Origin: Collodictyon triciliatum
Taxonomy: Eukaryota; CRuMs
NCBI GenBank assembly: GCA_043381765.1
Contig: JBHJMP010001001.1
Span: 1 to 26,911, forward strand
DNA: 26,911 bases
Direction: 5' to 3'
The translations under genes were made by a program, and so were the position numbers. The notes under the pieces were generated by a model. It saw only the letters and a list, made by a program, of their open reading frames with translations. It made no database searches and was not told the origin of the DNA. Below are positions 1 to 13,739 of the stretch, piece by piece (position 1 is the stretch's first letter; each line of letters opens with the position of its first letter).

Positions 1-2
1 TG

Positions 3-126
3 TTTTTTTTCTAGTTTTTTTTCTAGTTTTTTTTCTAGTTTTTTTTCTAGTTTTTTTTCTAGTTTTTTTTCTAGTTTTTTTTCTAGTTTTTTTTCTAGTT
101 TTTTTTCTAGTTTTTTTTTCTAGTTT
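3..126. repeat. 12-bp tandem array (CTAG followed by eight T)
   Basis: About ten head-to-tail copies of a 12-base unit, CTAG plus T8, with one copy carrying an extra T. The array begins at or before the left edge of the window. It lies in the inferred first intron of the minus-strand gene that starts near 606-615. No coding potential is seen. Confidence 0.95.
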
Positions 127-350
127 TTTCACCAATTATTGACAAGCCATACCACATTAACAGCACGCAAACAAGACACGGAATAAGGTTGCTGGCTTAT
201 ACAAATGTGGAAACTACATACAAATGAGGTCTGCAGTATTTAGATATCAATAAATTTTTAATTTTAAAATGCATATATGTAAATATATGTACATCAATAT
301 TTCTATATAAATTGTAATGAATGCAGCTTGTCGTACTGTGTGCAACTTAC

Positions 351-615
351 CGTACCAGCACAAAAGACGCCGCTTGACGCGTTTAGCGGCTGTAGCCAAC
401 TCGGCTATTTCGCTGGCTTGATCATCACCGGTCTGATCTGACGCGCGAATATCAACCACGGAAGTGCTTTGATGCGGCAGCTGTGACAAGCAGCCACGAA
501 CGAAGAGAGCTGCAAAATGAGCAGAAGACAGAGGGTCAAGCGCACTGACACTTTGCAGCAAGAGAAGCAGGGAGAACAGGATTGGGGGTCTTTGATCGAG
601 CCTCATGCTGCACAC
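351..615 (-). CDS. First exon of a secreted or membrane protein, partial
   Basis: The minus-strand reading frame opens with ATG at 615 (a second in-frame ATG is at 606). A strongly hydrophobic Leu-rich stretch follows, ending in an Ala-x-Ala-like site (SVSA), which is a typical signal peptide. The rest is a mildly polar segment ending in a basic stretch (KRVKRR). The frame reaches a strong splice donor (GGTAAGT), with GT at 350-349, and the remaining exons would lie left of the window. The segment is clearly more GC-rich than the flanking introns, which supports coding. The family is not recognised and no downstream exon is visible. Its start overlaps the start of the plus-strand receptor kinase gene, so the two would be transcribed divergently. 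It could also be a chance open frame inside a GC-rich promoter. Confidence 0.45.
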
Positions 616-3600
616 GGATTGTTCGCTGCTTTGCCTTCTGCTGTGTGCCGCAACCGCTCCGATTTTTGGTATGTGTTTCCGTCGCTGCTTGGCAAGAAGA
701 GAGAAAACAGAGTCTGGAGCGTGCTGACCGACTCAGTGTGTACAGGATATGGAGCGAGTTGGGAATACTCCTCGAAAGCACCGAAGCCCTTCCAGGCCGC
801 CAGCGCAGTGTCAAGAAACGGGACAATATATCTGCTAGGCGATAAGTGACTCTCGATTCTCCTTTTTTTTCTTTTTTCTTTTTTCTTTCTTTTTTTTAAT
901 TTTATTACTCAGTGAGTAGTTTCGTACTTTTCTGAGAGATGTGGGTTATGAAGAATAATGCAGTTTTGTTTCATGAATATTTTTTTTTTCTTGTTTTCGT
1001 TTTTTTTTTTTTGGCCAAACTGATGGCTGATTGTCATATCTGTCCCTTCTCTGGGGTTTAGCCTGAGTGCAGAGTATACTGCTTCGGTACCATATTTTGA
1101 TAGAATCTGGCTCCTCGATGCAAGTAACGATATTTGTTGACCACTCTTTCCTTCTGTTTTCTTCATTTGGACGCCATCCTGCAGAGATATTTTTCAGATA
1201 ACACTCAGATATTTTACCGACTCACCGCCAATTTTCCTGTGTCGTTCAGTATCTTATGAGTGGACGTGGAAATTGGTCGGCGGGAATGCACCCGAACGAA
1301 GGACACATTATTGTACATATGTAGTTGGTGATAAAGTAAGAAATGCGGGAGAAAACATCATTCGTAGGTACGAACTGTTCACTTATTTGTTCACATGAAT
1401 AGTTATACTTATTCGGAGGCATGTTATGGACTGGCTTGGTAGCTTCAAATGACCTATATTCGTTGGATTTGCATTCTCTAATGTGGGAAAAAGTCGACTA
1501 TGCATCACATCACAAGCCTATGCCCATCATTCAAATGACGTGTGCCTCTTATCAGCAAAAGCTTTACATCCTGGGTGGCTTCAACGGAAACCCAACAACA
1601 AATTTCTGGGAGTTTGACGCATGTAAACATATTCATTTCTGGTGTTATTATACGAAAAAGTTGCAGCTTTCCCCAAAGAACCATCAATTTATTTGTGTAC
1701 TAAGCCTACTTTTTCTCCACACGGAACAGATAGTTTGATGTGGATTAAAATAAAAACTGATAAAAACAACCAAAAGCATGCCGCCTCCTTGCCTTACACC
1801 CAAATGACCACATACAAGGACTCCATAGTTATCTTTGGTGGATGTGACCAAAACCACACTTTTTCCTCAACACTTTGGTCATTCAACATAAGTATGTTAT
1901 TTGATAATCATAATGGATAAATTTTCTAATTGATTTGTAATTCATTTACCTATAATTTTTTCATGAATAATTCCCTTTTTTTTTCTTTTTTTTTGCTTTA
2001 AATTTTTCAAAAAAATTATTTAAAATGAAGAACAAAAGAAACCCTTGAAAACTCTCCATTTACTTAATTATCTATCAGCAACACACTTGTGGCGAGAACC
2101 TATTGTATTTGACAATGTTGAGTCAACAGCATTCACATCAGCAATATCTGTCTACCAAAACTATTTATTAATCTTTGGGGGCTCTTACAACTTCGACTTG
2201 ACACGCAAATCAAGCACAGTCATTATAATTAATCTTGGTTGGAAGTCTGCTCATAGTATTAATATGTAATTCACATCGTATCATCATATAATTTCATCAC
2301 TAACACTAAATTTATCCAGAAAACAATACTGCGAATACAAAGACTTCAAGTTCCCCTGACTTTCTAACAAATTACCCCATTTCTGCACCACCGCCACGGG
2401 TTCATGTTACTGGGTCCCTCTGCAATGATAAATTTTTTATTCTTGGTGGTCAAAGCTCGAGTCAAATGAATGACTTCTGGGTGTTTGAGCCAGGTAAACA
2501 GTCCCATACGCAGGTTACTCGCACCCGAAAATTTATACAAAACAAAACACTTCACACTATCCTCATGATTCAGTGCTTATTGTATTCGTAATCAAGAACA
2601 GCTGTAAATCGTGATATGATTCACAATCCAAAAATAGAATCAAGAAATTGGATGAAAAATAGCCTTTCATTGTATCCACTCGGAAGAGAATACCCGCATG
2701 TAGCGAGCATGGATGGAAAAAGAATTGCCATGTTTGGAGGACTTGTATATCTTGACAAACCACAGCCAATCAACGATTTATGGATTTATTACAGCGGTAC
2801 AATTATTCGATACATGACAGATTTGCCTCATAGCAAAGTTCATGAAAACATTTATATCTTTGTTTTTAACCAATTTTTTTTTTGGCTCCTACTATCGCTC
2901 CATAGGCTACTTTCATTTGATTTGTTACTACTTTCAATTAATTTTTCATCGTATTTTGTGTGAACTGTAATGCAGATTCCAATTCGTGGGAAAGAATACA
3001 AGGAGAATCCATCTGTTTACCGTCCCAAACTGGCTGCGCGCCTAGCGTGCTTAGTGCGGTATGCTTATTTTATCCACCAAGGGCTGGTAGTAAAAGAGAA
3101 GTTGAGTGCGAAGTTAGTTAAAGTGATGTTTAAGGCTCATCTAATGTGCTCATATATTTGGCCAATATCCTTTCATGCGTTTATGTTTTAGGGGTTTGCA
3201 TATTTCGATTATACATTTTATCTCATCGGAGGCTATTTTCCTGAAAATCTGCTGCCTATAATGAAGGCGTTTAGCTTATGTAAGTTCTTTTCGCCTTATT
3301 CAAAAAGGGATATTTACCATTTATCGTGCAAAACATACCATTATATTTATAAACGATAAAAAAAAAAAGGCTCTAGAGTCGCATGAAAATAAGTACTTGA
3401 ACACGGTGCCTATTTACCACTTATACTTTTATAGCATCCAAAAAGTGGGTAAACATAAGACCAAATGGCAGTTATTATCAACTGGCGGGAATGCGATTCT
3501 CCTTCGTCTATGCAGTCATAGAAGCCAAATTGATGATTTGGGGTGGAAGAACTTATGATGAGACAGACATACTCCATGATGTCATAGTTTTCGATATGAA

Positions 3601-6600
3601 GCACAATAATACGTACGCTCTCCCCGGAGACAGCAGTATTTTGCACAAGCACTCTTCTATATCAGGGTTTACTATCGACAACATGCTCTGTTTTATGGAC
3701 AAAATCAAAATCAGCGATGACCAAAGTGACCGGGGCCGCGAAATGTGGTGCTTTAATGAAGGTGCTTTTTATCCTTCATATTATTATTCTATTACCTGAA
3801 GATAATTAATAGATTTGTATTTCTTCAATATGGGAATAAGAGAAATGAAAGAAGAATAGAAAACAATATTTGACCCATAAACCTCCACTAAATGCTTTCA
3901 GGACAAAAGAAATGGAATTTCATTGGTCAAGTCGACGAAGGCATAGCTGAAAATCCCACAGTGGTAGGATTCTCTCGCAACGTTTTCTTCTTTGGGGGAT
4001 TTAATTTAGATGGAGAACTGGTCAATGATCTCGCCATACTTGATGGTTTGCTTATTTTCTTTTATTTTCTCTCTTTTCTACATCGCTTTTGTATCGTTGT
4101 TAATGACACATCATTTTCATAACAAAACAGTATGCGACCCTTCTCAAATACTAATTACGCATCAATTTTCCCTCATTAATTTGTGATATTTTTTTTTATT
4201 CATTCTTGGGGATCTGAAATCGCAATCATAATAATGATAATGATAATAATTAGTTCAAACAAAGACATGGGTCAAACTGAGGCAAACTAGAGCGCCGATG
4301 GGCATGGTAAACTCAGCCTTGATAATTCACAACGGTTGGCTATATCTCTTTGGAGGAGCCACCCAGCCATCATCTGCAGCCGCAGGCTCCGTATATCAAT
4401 TGAACTTGAGTAATCATTTCAAAAATGGACTATTTTGGCCGACTGTGCCAATCACACCCATTTTATCTTAACCTCAATTCTCTCGATCTAATTATATAGG
4501 AACAGTATGGTGCGAGAAAAACGATACCACAAATGATGAAATGAAGTCGGTCAGTGATGGTAGTGGTGTGTTTGCTTATTTTCCTGGGACACAGTGCTCC
4601 TGGGCAATTCAGGATACAAACTTTCTTGTGGTAAGCAGCCTTCATATTAACTGAAATATTTCATGTGCCATTGTCCTTTCATTCCTTTTCTATTTTAGAG
4701 TCATTGATATAAGTAATACGACATATGAAACGTATGCGTACCACCAGATTGAAGAAATGAATATCGAGAATGGTGCATCAGTAAATCTGGAAGCCTATCC
4801 TCAATGTGGGGATAATATGACTGTTGGGACGTCATCTTCAAAATCTGTAAGGCATTAAGGATTTACAAACCGAATTGACACTAGTTATGGTTTGACACTC
4901 TGCATTTATACATGAATGTAATGTTTTACAAACAATTTTGCACTATCTATCCATAGCTTCAACTAGAGTCTTTTAAGAATGGAACTATCATCCAAATACC
5001 TTCTTTCACTTCGGTGCTGAAATTTAATGCATTCGAATATGCTACTCCAGCCCAAGGATTTAAATTGAAGTTACTCTGTAATAGTTTGATATGTATGTAG
5101 CGTAATGTCTGGTGTACTATGCATGTGAATCATGATTAGTTAATCATCAATACTATCAAAAAAAAATAGCCTGTCAAAAAGGATTTATTGTTGTTGATGA
5201 CAAATGTCTCTGTGATGTGAACCGGTTTATCAATTCTCAAAAAGAATGCATCGCATGCCCAACAGGTTCCCACCAGCCCCAGAAAAATCAGGTTGTGATT
5301 CCATAATCAAATTTTGATGAAAAGTCAAACTGTTCGTACTTCGTGTATTCTTTTTTTATCTCCACCACTGACTTCTTTAAACGATTTGACAGGAAAGCTG
5401 TATCTATGAAAACATAGCCCATGGTTCGGAAAAAAAGTGTGAGTTTTAAACAAATTGCATTACATATTATTTTTTTAATTGAAACGAACGGTCATTCATG
5501 AATCAGTCTAGGTATCCCAGTGGTTGCATATCTTAATGCGATACATTTTGTTTAGCTGCTTTGAAACAGTTAGAACAAACCGAATCAATGGGACTTACAC
5601 TAGCACTTCCGCCGATTGTCTTTGGAGCAGGATGCACGATTGGGTCCGCAATATTCATCTCTGGTGGGAGTAGCTCTACTGACTTGAACGACTTTACAAA
5701 ATACTATTCAATGGACACAATATATATGACCGAAAGTCCGGGTACTTTTAAATACAAATATAATACTGACTTCCGATTGTTCTCATGAGGAATTTAATGT
5801 TCTGTTTTTTTTCTGAAATGATAATAGTAATAACAAGAAGAGCAATGGACTCAATGTATTTGATATTTTAAATTTTACGCAATCACGGCTGTGTTGGCCT
5901 CTGAATGCTTTGTAGTAGAGTTGGAATGGAAAAGCATAAAAATGAACGGAATCATACCTGCTCCCCGCACTCAGTTCTGTATGGTTGGAATGTATGATTA
6001 TGGAATAGTTATTGGAGGAAAGGCGTTTGAAAACGATTCGCATGTATATACTTTTCATCCGTCCGAAGGCCGGTGGGAGAAGAAAGCAGACATTTCCATA
6101 GTTCTAATCGGAGCCATGTGTGTGCGGCATCATCAGACCATATTCATATATGGAGGGACAGATGTAAACTAATTATATAAGCTATTAATAACTATGTATA
6201 TTAAACCCTGATATTCACATTATAATTATTTCACTTTGCACTGCTTGTCTCAGGGGACTGGAGAAGTTCAAAATACATTGTATAATTACACTCCAGGTGC
6301 CCTTTTTATGCATTTACAAATCTGCATTCATACGATTTTTTCATAGCAAATTAGGGCAACGTTTTTTTTTAAAAAAAAAGAAAGAATAAAAAAAAAACAT
6401 CAAATCATTAAGCAAAATTTGATCTTTACAGGAACCAATGTATGGGAAATTGTCAAAACAGATGAAAGTATGCCAAAGTTGGCATTTGGGTCCATGTTTG
6501 CTTCAAACAAAAACATAATCATGTTTGGAGGAAGTGATGGAAAACACGAAAGAAACAGTATCTTCACCATTGATTTAGGTACGTTGAATTGGCCACAGAG

Positions 6601-9600
6601 ATCGATAACTGCATTATTGAAACACGTCATCTGTCTGTACAATCACTGATACATCTCGATGTAGTCTCCTTCAAAATTGAGAGGGAATCTGCAGTTAGTC
6701 TACATGATTGTTTGATTTGCGATGAAGAGGCTGGGATATGCGACATTTCTCGAAAAAACTTCGTGCATGGATTTTATGATGGCCAACTTCATATATTTGG
6801 AGGGACTCACTACGACGACGTTTTATCCGATGTCAACGTAATAAACATAGGTTAACATCTCAATATTTCACGAATACATCCTCCCTTTTCTTCCGTAGTT
6901 TTTTTTTTCTTTAAATGCTTCCTTTAACAAACTAATTTACCTAGTATGTTTCTCACTGCTGATGTTTTGTAGATACACCTGAGGTGATATACCGGGAAAA
7001 TTATGGCTTAGCCAACCCTAGCCTACCTCTGAGCCATCCACCGCCAAAATATGGTGCCCTTAGTGTTATGAGCAACTTCTCGTTAGTTATCGTTGGAGGG
7101 GCAAACAAAAATAATCTTGTTAGCAACGATGTGTGGACCTGGGATGCGGGTATGTTGAACACTAGATTGCTTTCTACCTGGCCTCGAGATGATTATTTGA
7201 TATTTACTTCATTCTTCTATATAATTTTCAGACTAATTACTTACGCATGTCATCTACTTTAATAAAATTTATACTCCAGCACTTAGAACATGGTCCCACT
7301 CGTCTATTTGGAGGTCTCCAATCCACCGAATCGACGTAGGAGTTACCAAGGACTCTGAAAAATCATTTGCTCTATTCGGAGGCTCGACACATTATGTAGA
7401 GGAAGTGTTATTGAACGACCTATGGCAGTTTGACATTGGTGATAATAAGTATCCGTATATTTACTTGTAAATTGAGGAGATATTACTCGGTCAAAATTCT
7501 CATGATTATATATTTTGGATGTCACCTTCTATCACCTCACAGACAATGGCGAGTGGAAGTGCCTTTTCGCTGGTTCGTCCGTGGTTGGTCCAAAACCAAG
7601 GGCTGGGTCCATGTTGTATTCGGTATCTGATACTCTGTATGTATATGGAGGAAGAGCAGATTCATGCGAACCAGATAATAATATTTGGTCATTCGACAAA
7701 AGTATGAGTTTAGGAGAAACGATTGGGTCTCTTCCAAGATAAACTTTTGATTGCTCTGGCACTTTTCTATTTTTCAGATTTTTTTTTCTCAAAATGCATG
7801 TCCTGTTTATTCATATAGCTCTTCAACCAATCCAGGCACTTTGTCCTGGGATATTATTAGGCATGAAAACCTCCTCTCAGAATACCAAAGGCCTTATAAC
7901 CGCCTGGGGGTCGGGTCAGCCCAGATGCAGGGCATGCTTTGGATGTGGGGAGGGCAGGTAAGCAACTTTTCTGATATCGTGCAATATTTAGAGACGATGC
8001 AGAAGGCACTTTCTAATTTGCCTTGAACGTGCAAATAGATTATACCTGGGACAAAGAGAGTTGAGTTCTATTCTGCCGCCTTCATGTTAGATCCGAGCAA
8101 TAACAAAAAGGTTCAGATACGGCCCGCAATCGCATCTGGAATAGTACCCGTAAGTGGAAGGAAAAAAAAACTATTTTGCTCACCACTCTCTCTTTCTTCT
8201 AATTGGGTTAATTCTCCTATGAACAGCCGAAACGACTGAATCACGCAGTATGTGCCATTGACGAACACAACATTTTTGTGTATGGTGGGAAAGATTTTGC
8301 TGGAAGACTGCTTGAAGACACATGGATATACAACACAAGTAACTCCATAAACATAGCATAAGTGTGTGAGCGTTTTGATATAAATTTAAAATATTGATTA
8401 GGTGTTCAGAAGTGGAATATGACGAACTATCAGTCGGCAACAAGCGGTGGCCTGGCCAATATCTTTTGTGGGGGATTTGAAGACTTCTCTGTTGTTCATG
8501 GGAACGAACAAGCAACTAAAAAGAAGAAAGCAGTTATGTTTCAGCACGGTAATAAGAAAAAAATTTTTTTTTAAAAAAAAAAGCCTGAGGTTTAAGCTAA
8601 CATGTTTAGATTTGCATATCTTAAAACAAATAACGGCATGCAGATAAAAAGCGCATCGGTGACCTTCTGATGTCTAATCAGATAATTGGCTACGAAGATA
8701 TGTACAAGCAAGGCAGTGTTATCTTTGGTGCTAATATCATCAGCTTTGGTGGAACAAATGGCCATTCTGTCAGCAATCAAGTGTCGGCATACAAGCCAGG
8801 TATTTGATCAATAAAACAGAAGTTTCCGCCACGAGCTTTGCTGCAAAACACAAAGCACAAATCTAAAGTGAGTCTTATTCATAACTATTCATATGGCGCA
8901 GGTTTTTGCTCAAAATCAGCTGTCATCACAACCAACCGAATGATTTCTTCAACATTTGATGATGGAAGTGGGAAAGCCCTATACCTTGAAAATACCAATT
9001 GCACATGGATACTTTCTCTTGCAACACACGTCATCGTCAGCAAATCGATTCGCCCAGAAGATAGGTAAAAATGTTTACTTTCATATGCTCTGCATTAAGC
9101 CAAAAACTGATTATGTATTTGATATTTGCGACCTTTGAATATAATTATGGGGTACATGTTCTGGCTTTTGCGATAATCCCAAGACTAATATTGCTTCTTT
9201 TTTTCTTTTTCGTTCGTTCGCTCGTTTGTTTGTTTGTTTGTTTGTTTGTTTGTTTGTTTGTTTGTTTGTTTGTTTGTTTGTTTGTTTGTTTGTTTGTTTG
9301 TTTGTTTGTTTGTTTGTTTGTTTGTTTGTTTGTTTGTTAATAGTCTACTTATCTACTCCCTCAACGGTGAAGAGATTATGGGTAATATTCTGGGCGACAG
9401 AAAATCGGATGACAAAAGGATTCTGTACAGATCAGAACATGGGTTTAGAATTCTATTTTCTGCTGCAAAAACATCACACAGAGTGGAGGACGGGCCCTGC
9501 GAAGGATGCGAAGGATTTACAGTCACACATAATAGTTGGTTAACTAGACCTGCTGTCTTTATGCACATTCATGTTTCAAACTTGTTGTAATCATAAAATT

Positions 9601-12475
9601 TTCTTCTCAGATTGCCCGAAAAACTCAGAGCTAGACGTTTCCTCTGAAGTCTGTCGATGCGATAGTGGATACTACCTTGACCAGGTGATTAGCCTCTTTT
9701 TCATATGATTTTTATTTGAAATTCACCCTTTTAAAAGAAAACAATATCTCTGACCTAAGCGTGCTTGTGCTAACTTTATAATTTTCATTTGTTGAACAAA
9801 TTGTAAAATATTGGATGACAGGACACGTGTAGAAAAGGTAAATTTTAAGTGAAACATATCCAACACAATCGCAAGGCTATCTTCCTTGTCCGTTGTTCAC
9901 TAATCTCGTTTCAAGATTCCACTTCATCAGAAATCAACATGTATGGCATTATTGGCGGCTCTGTCGGGGGTGGAATAGCAGTTATTGGAGCAGCACTTTG
10001 GTATGTCTTTCGGAAGAGAAATAATGGAGAAAAAGCAGAGCAAACAGACAAAAAGCAAGATGGGATTATTGATTCAAATGAGCTTGTGTATGGACATTTA
10101 CTTGGAACCGGCAGTTTTGGAGAGGTCTGAAAAATATGATATTCCACGTATATCCCAGTTGAGAGTATATTGCACTATCTAAGCACTTCATCCCATCTCA
10201 TCTCATCTCCTTTTTTTTTTTTTGAATTTTTTTGAACCTTTAATGGCATAGGTATTTCAAGGAGAGTGGAGAGGAACTGAGGTTGCAATCAAAGTGCTCA
10301 AGCGGAACAAGATAAACAAAGACCAATTAGACTCCTTTGAAAGGGAAGTTGCTATCATGGTGTAAGTTTTTCAGACTTGACTCTCAAAATACCCTGCAAA
10401 GATAAATATGGGGGCCTATTTCTATGCTAGCCTCCCATTTGTCTCACCCATACGATTTATTTTGTCTCCAAAGAAAACTGCGCCATCCAAATATTGTCTT
10501 GTACATGGGAGCCAGCTACGATACAAACAACTTATGTCTCGTATGTGAATTGATGCAAAATGGAAGCCTATATAATGTGCTGCATCATAAAAAGTCGATT
10601 CCACAAGTTCAAAAACTACAATTCATGTCTGATATTGCTAAAGGTACACATGACTATTCAATCAAGCTTCATAAAAAAAAAAACACGCATTCCTTAGTAT
10701 AATCGACATATAAAAGTAATTCCCTTTTTTTTTTCTCCTTGCAATATCACAGGAATGCAATACCTACATATGTCGAATCCGCCCATCATTCACCGAGACC
10801 TGAAGAGTCTGAACATATTGGTACGAGTCTTCTTTATTTCAAAGTGTATCCCTCATGCATATTACATCCATGAGCAACTTTCTTTTTTTTTCTTTTTTTT
10901 TTTGCACAAATCTCCGACACTCAATAAGAAATCTAAATACCAAGGTTGATGATAAGTACCGACTCAAAGTGAGGTGACCATCTGATAAGATTATATTTGT
11001 TGACGATTTCTTCTTTAAATCGCTGTATTTTTTTTTTCAAATACTCAGGTAATATTATGCATCAATAGCGACTTTGGATTAACTATTATTCAAGGCTCTA
11101 ATCCAAGAGGGAACTTTGGGAGCATACTTTGGCTTGCACCAGAAGTTATCAGTGGCTTAGAATACACAGCAAAGTCGGATGTATATAGCTATGGCATTAT
11201 TGTTTGGGAGATTATGTCTCAGAAAAACCCGTATGAAGATATGGACAATATGTACGCTATTAGTGCACATGTCGTTCTTGACAGCCTGAGACCAACAATG
11301 CCCTCCAATGTCCCAAATGAAATCAAGGATTTCATCATGCGGCTATGGGACCAGAACCCTGAGAAGCGCCCAACTTTCCAGCAGGCGTCAAAGATATTGA
11401 GTGTAACATAAGAATTTTCACTTCCTCTCCACTGATTAAGATATGTTCATAGATGTAATATTTTTATATAATTTCTGAAGATCCAATAGCATCCGTTTCT
11501 CACTGTGATTTTATTTCTCTTTGGAATCTACTCGACAGAATGTTTCAGAAAATTCAAGAAGTTCATCTAGTGCATTTGCTGTAATTTCTTCTCTGCCTCT
11601 GTTATATATATTTTTTTTATGTCCGAATGAATTATGCCATAAATGATTACTCGAATGCTATTTGTTCACTCTCCACCTTGTAGCCCAGCTATAAGCTATT
11701 TATCTAATGTATTCGCCATTTAACTTAGATGCTGATGATGCTTCAAGGCGATGTCATCCCTGAGGGTGAAGTCTTGGTGATAAGCACACACATTTTTGGG
11801 TCTGAAAGATTATGGACAGACGCTCCAGCACCGATGGGAGATGCCGTTCTGCTCCACAACTCGTTGATTAGAGATGTAACATTTTCGGCTGGACATCTTC
11901 TTTCTGCACTCTGAACACATTTGTTCGATGAAGAGATATATTTTCCTTTAAAGGATCTTTTATTACAAGACAGGGAGTCACTAAATCAAAATTACCTTTC
12001 ATCTTATTTTCCTTGTTTCGATTTCACTCGATAGCTGTGTACTCAATACCAAGGGTACATCAGTCAGAATGACGGAGAAAAGTTTTGCATAATTTTTCAA
12101 GACCCAATTCAAGGAATGAAGTAAAAAATAATAACTTTTTTGGCTATTATGTCGATAGAAAACGAAATCTTTGATTTTACACTCACATAATTTATTTCGA
12201 TTCTTGTAGCATATCTAAGTCTGTAGGTATTTTTTTTTTTTTACAATAGAGCAAAGGTCTTTCTTGTAAATCGGTTTAAAATGGTTTCTTGTAGGTTTTG
12301 CTCATCTTTGCACAAGGTTTTGAATGAAGCCAAATGGCCAGAGGAGATAATGAAGCATGAGTGCTCTTGTGCAGTAGCCGATGGGCAAATGAAAGGACTT
12401 CGTGTTCAAATAGTAATTCGACATCGTTGTTTCCATTCATGCACTTTAACAAATTTGATTAATTGGTCAAAAACC

Positions 12476-12557
<82 letters not shown>

Positions 12558-13643
12558 CAGGCTGTAGAGTTTGGCGTCTGTGAAACTAAGAACGACGATT
12601 CAAACCAACACAAAAGATTTATCGGAGAGGTATGGTGTTACAAGATTTTTTTTTCCTTTATTCGATTCAAAGTTGGTGTTACAAGAATAATCTACTGAGC
12701 TAGTTTTATTCGGGACTTTTGGGCTAATTTTGATTTCAAATGACACAGGTAGTCACAAGAGTGAATAAACTAATTTCCATCTGCCAAGGAGGACAAACAC
12801 TCATTACTGAGACTGTCTACCAAGTAATATTGTTATAGATTGATATTTCAAAAGCGGATAACAGAAAACAAAATAAAAGAGACCAAAAGATGCGCTATTG
12901 ATGTCATAAGTTTCTGTAGCAAATATCTCAGGAAATAGAAGGCATCGAAAGTGAAAATGTTGTCCGCCTTATTCGCAATTCAGAGTCGCTTCACAACAGG
13001 CTTCAGGTTTACGAGGTAATGCAACAGCAGCCTTGGTTGTTCCTATTAGATTTTTTTTTATTTCACATAGTCTTATCCATGTCAACAACATCCTCATCGA
13101 CATCTAGGTAATACCAAACAAGCTAATCAAGCGCCTGCAGTACTTTGAGCATAATTCGTCCCAAATTCATCTTTCGCTGTATGCCAACGATTTGGTTAGT
13201 TTTCGTCAGAGATACGTGATGTGCCTTTTTAAAATATATTTTCTTTCCATTTATACAATAATTTCTCTATTATCGAAGATTTCTGTACGTGGAAACACTC
13301 ATCACGCTTTATCGCGAGGGAAATTTTCACCGAAATATTCATCTATGATGTTGCTGGACATAGTCACTACAGTCTGGACCGGCCGACTCACATCCTCATG
13401 CATCGATTTCCATCGACCCCGGCTCTACACAGAAGACGTCAGAGATACAAGAAGATTCGTTGGATGTCGTGCAAACCATGGCAAACAGCACCGACCGAAG
13501 TTGGAATATCAACATGAAGGATATAGTGTTGGAAGAGACGTCCATAGGGTCAGGGTCTTTTGGGACTGTTTTTATTGGAAATTACAAGGTATTTTTCGAG
13601 GGATATCACTCGCAAAGTCCATAATTCATGGAATGCGCGATTC

Positions 13644-13739
<96 letters not shown>

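Noticed and set aside
517-849. Open frame of 110 codons across the receptor start region on the plus strand
   Set aside because: It reads exon 1 in the wrong frame. The signal-peptide start at 605 plus an intron at 669-745 joins cleanly to the same kelch frame used downstream.
9226-9340. Repetitive Phe-Val-Cys-Leu protein frames
   Set aside because: Translation of a TTTG microsatellite inside an intron.
12211-12226. Possible micro-exon between cyclase exons 12035-12120 and 12295-12412
   Set aside because: Acceptor- and donor-like sites flank it, but including it breaks phase. Joining 12120 directly to 12295 keeps the frame and the family pattern.
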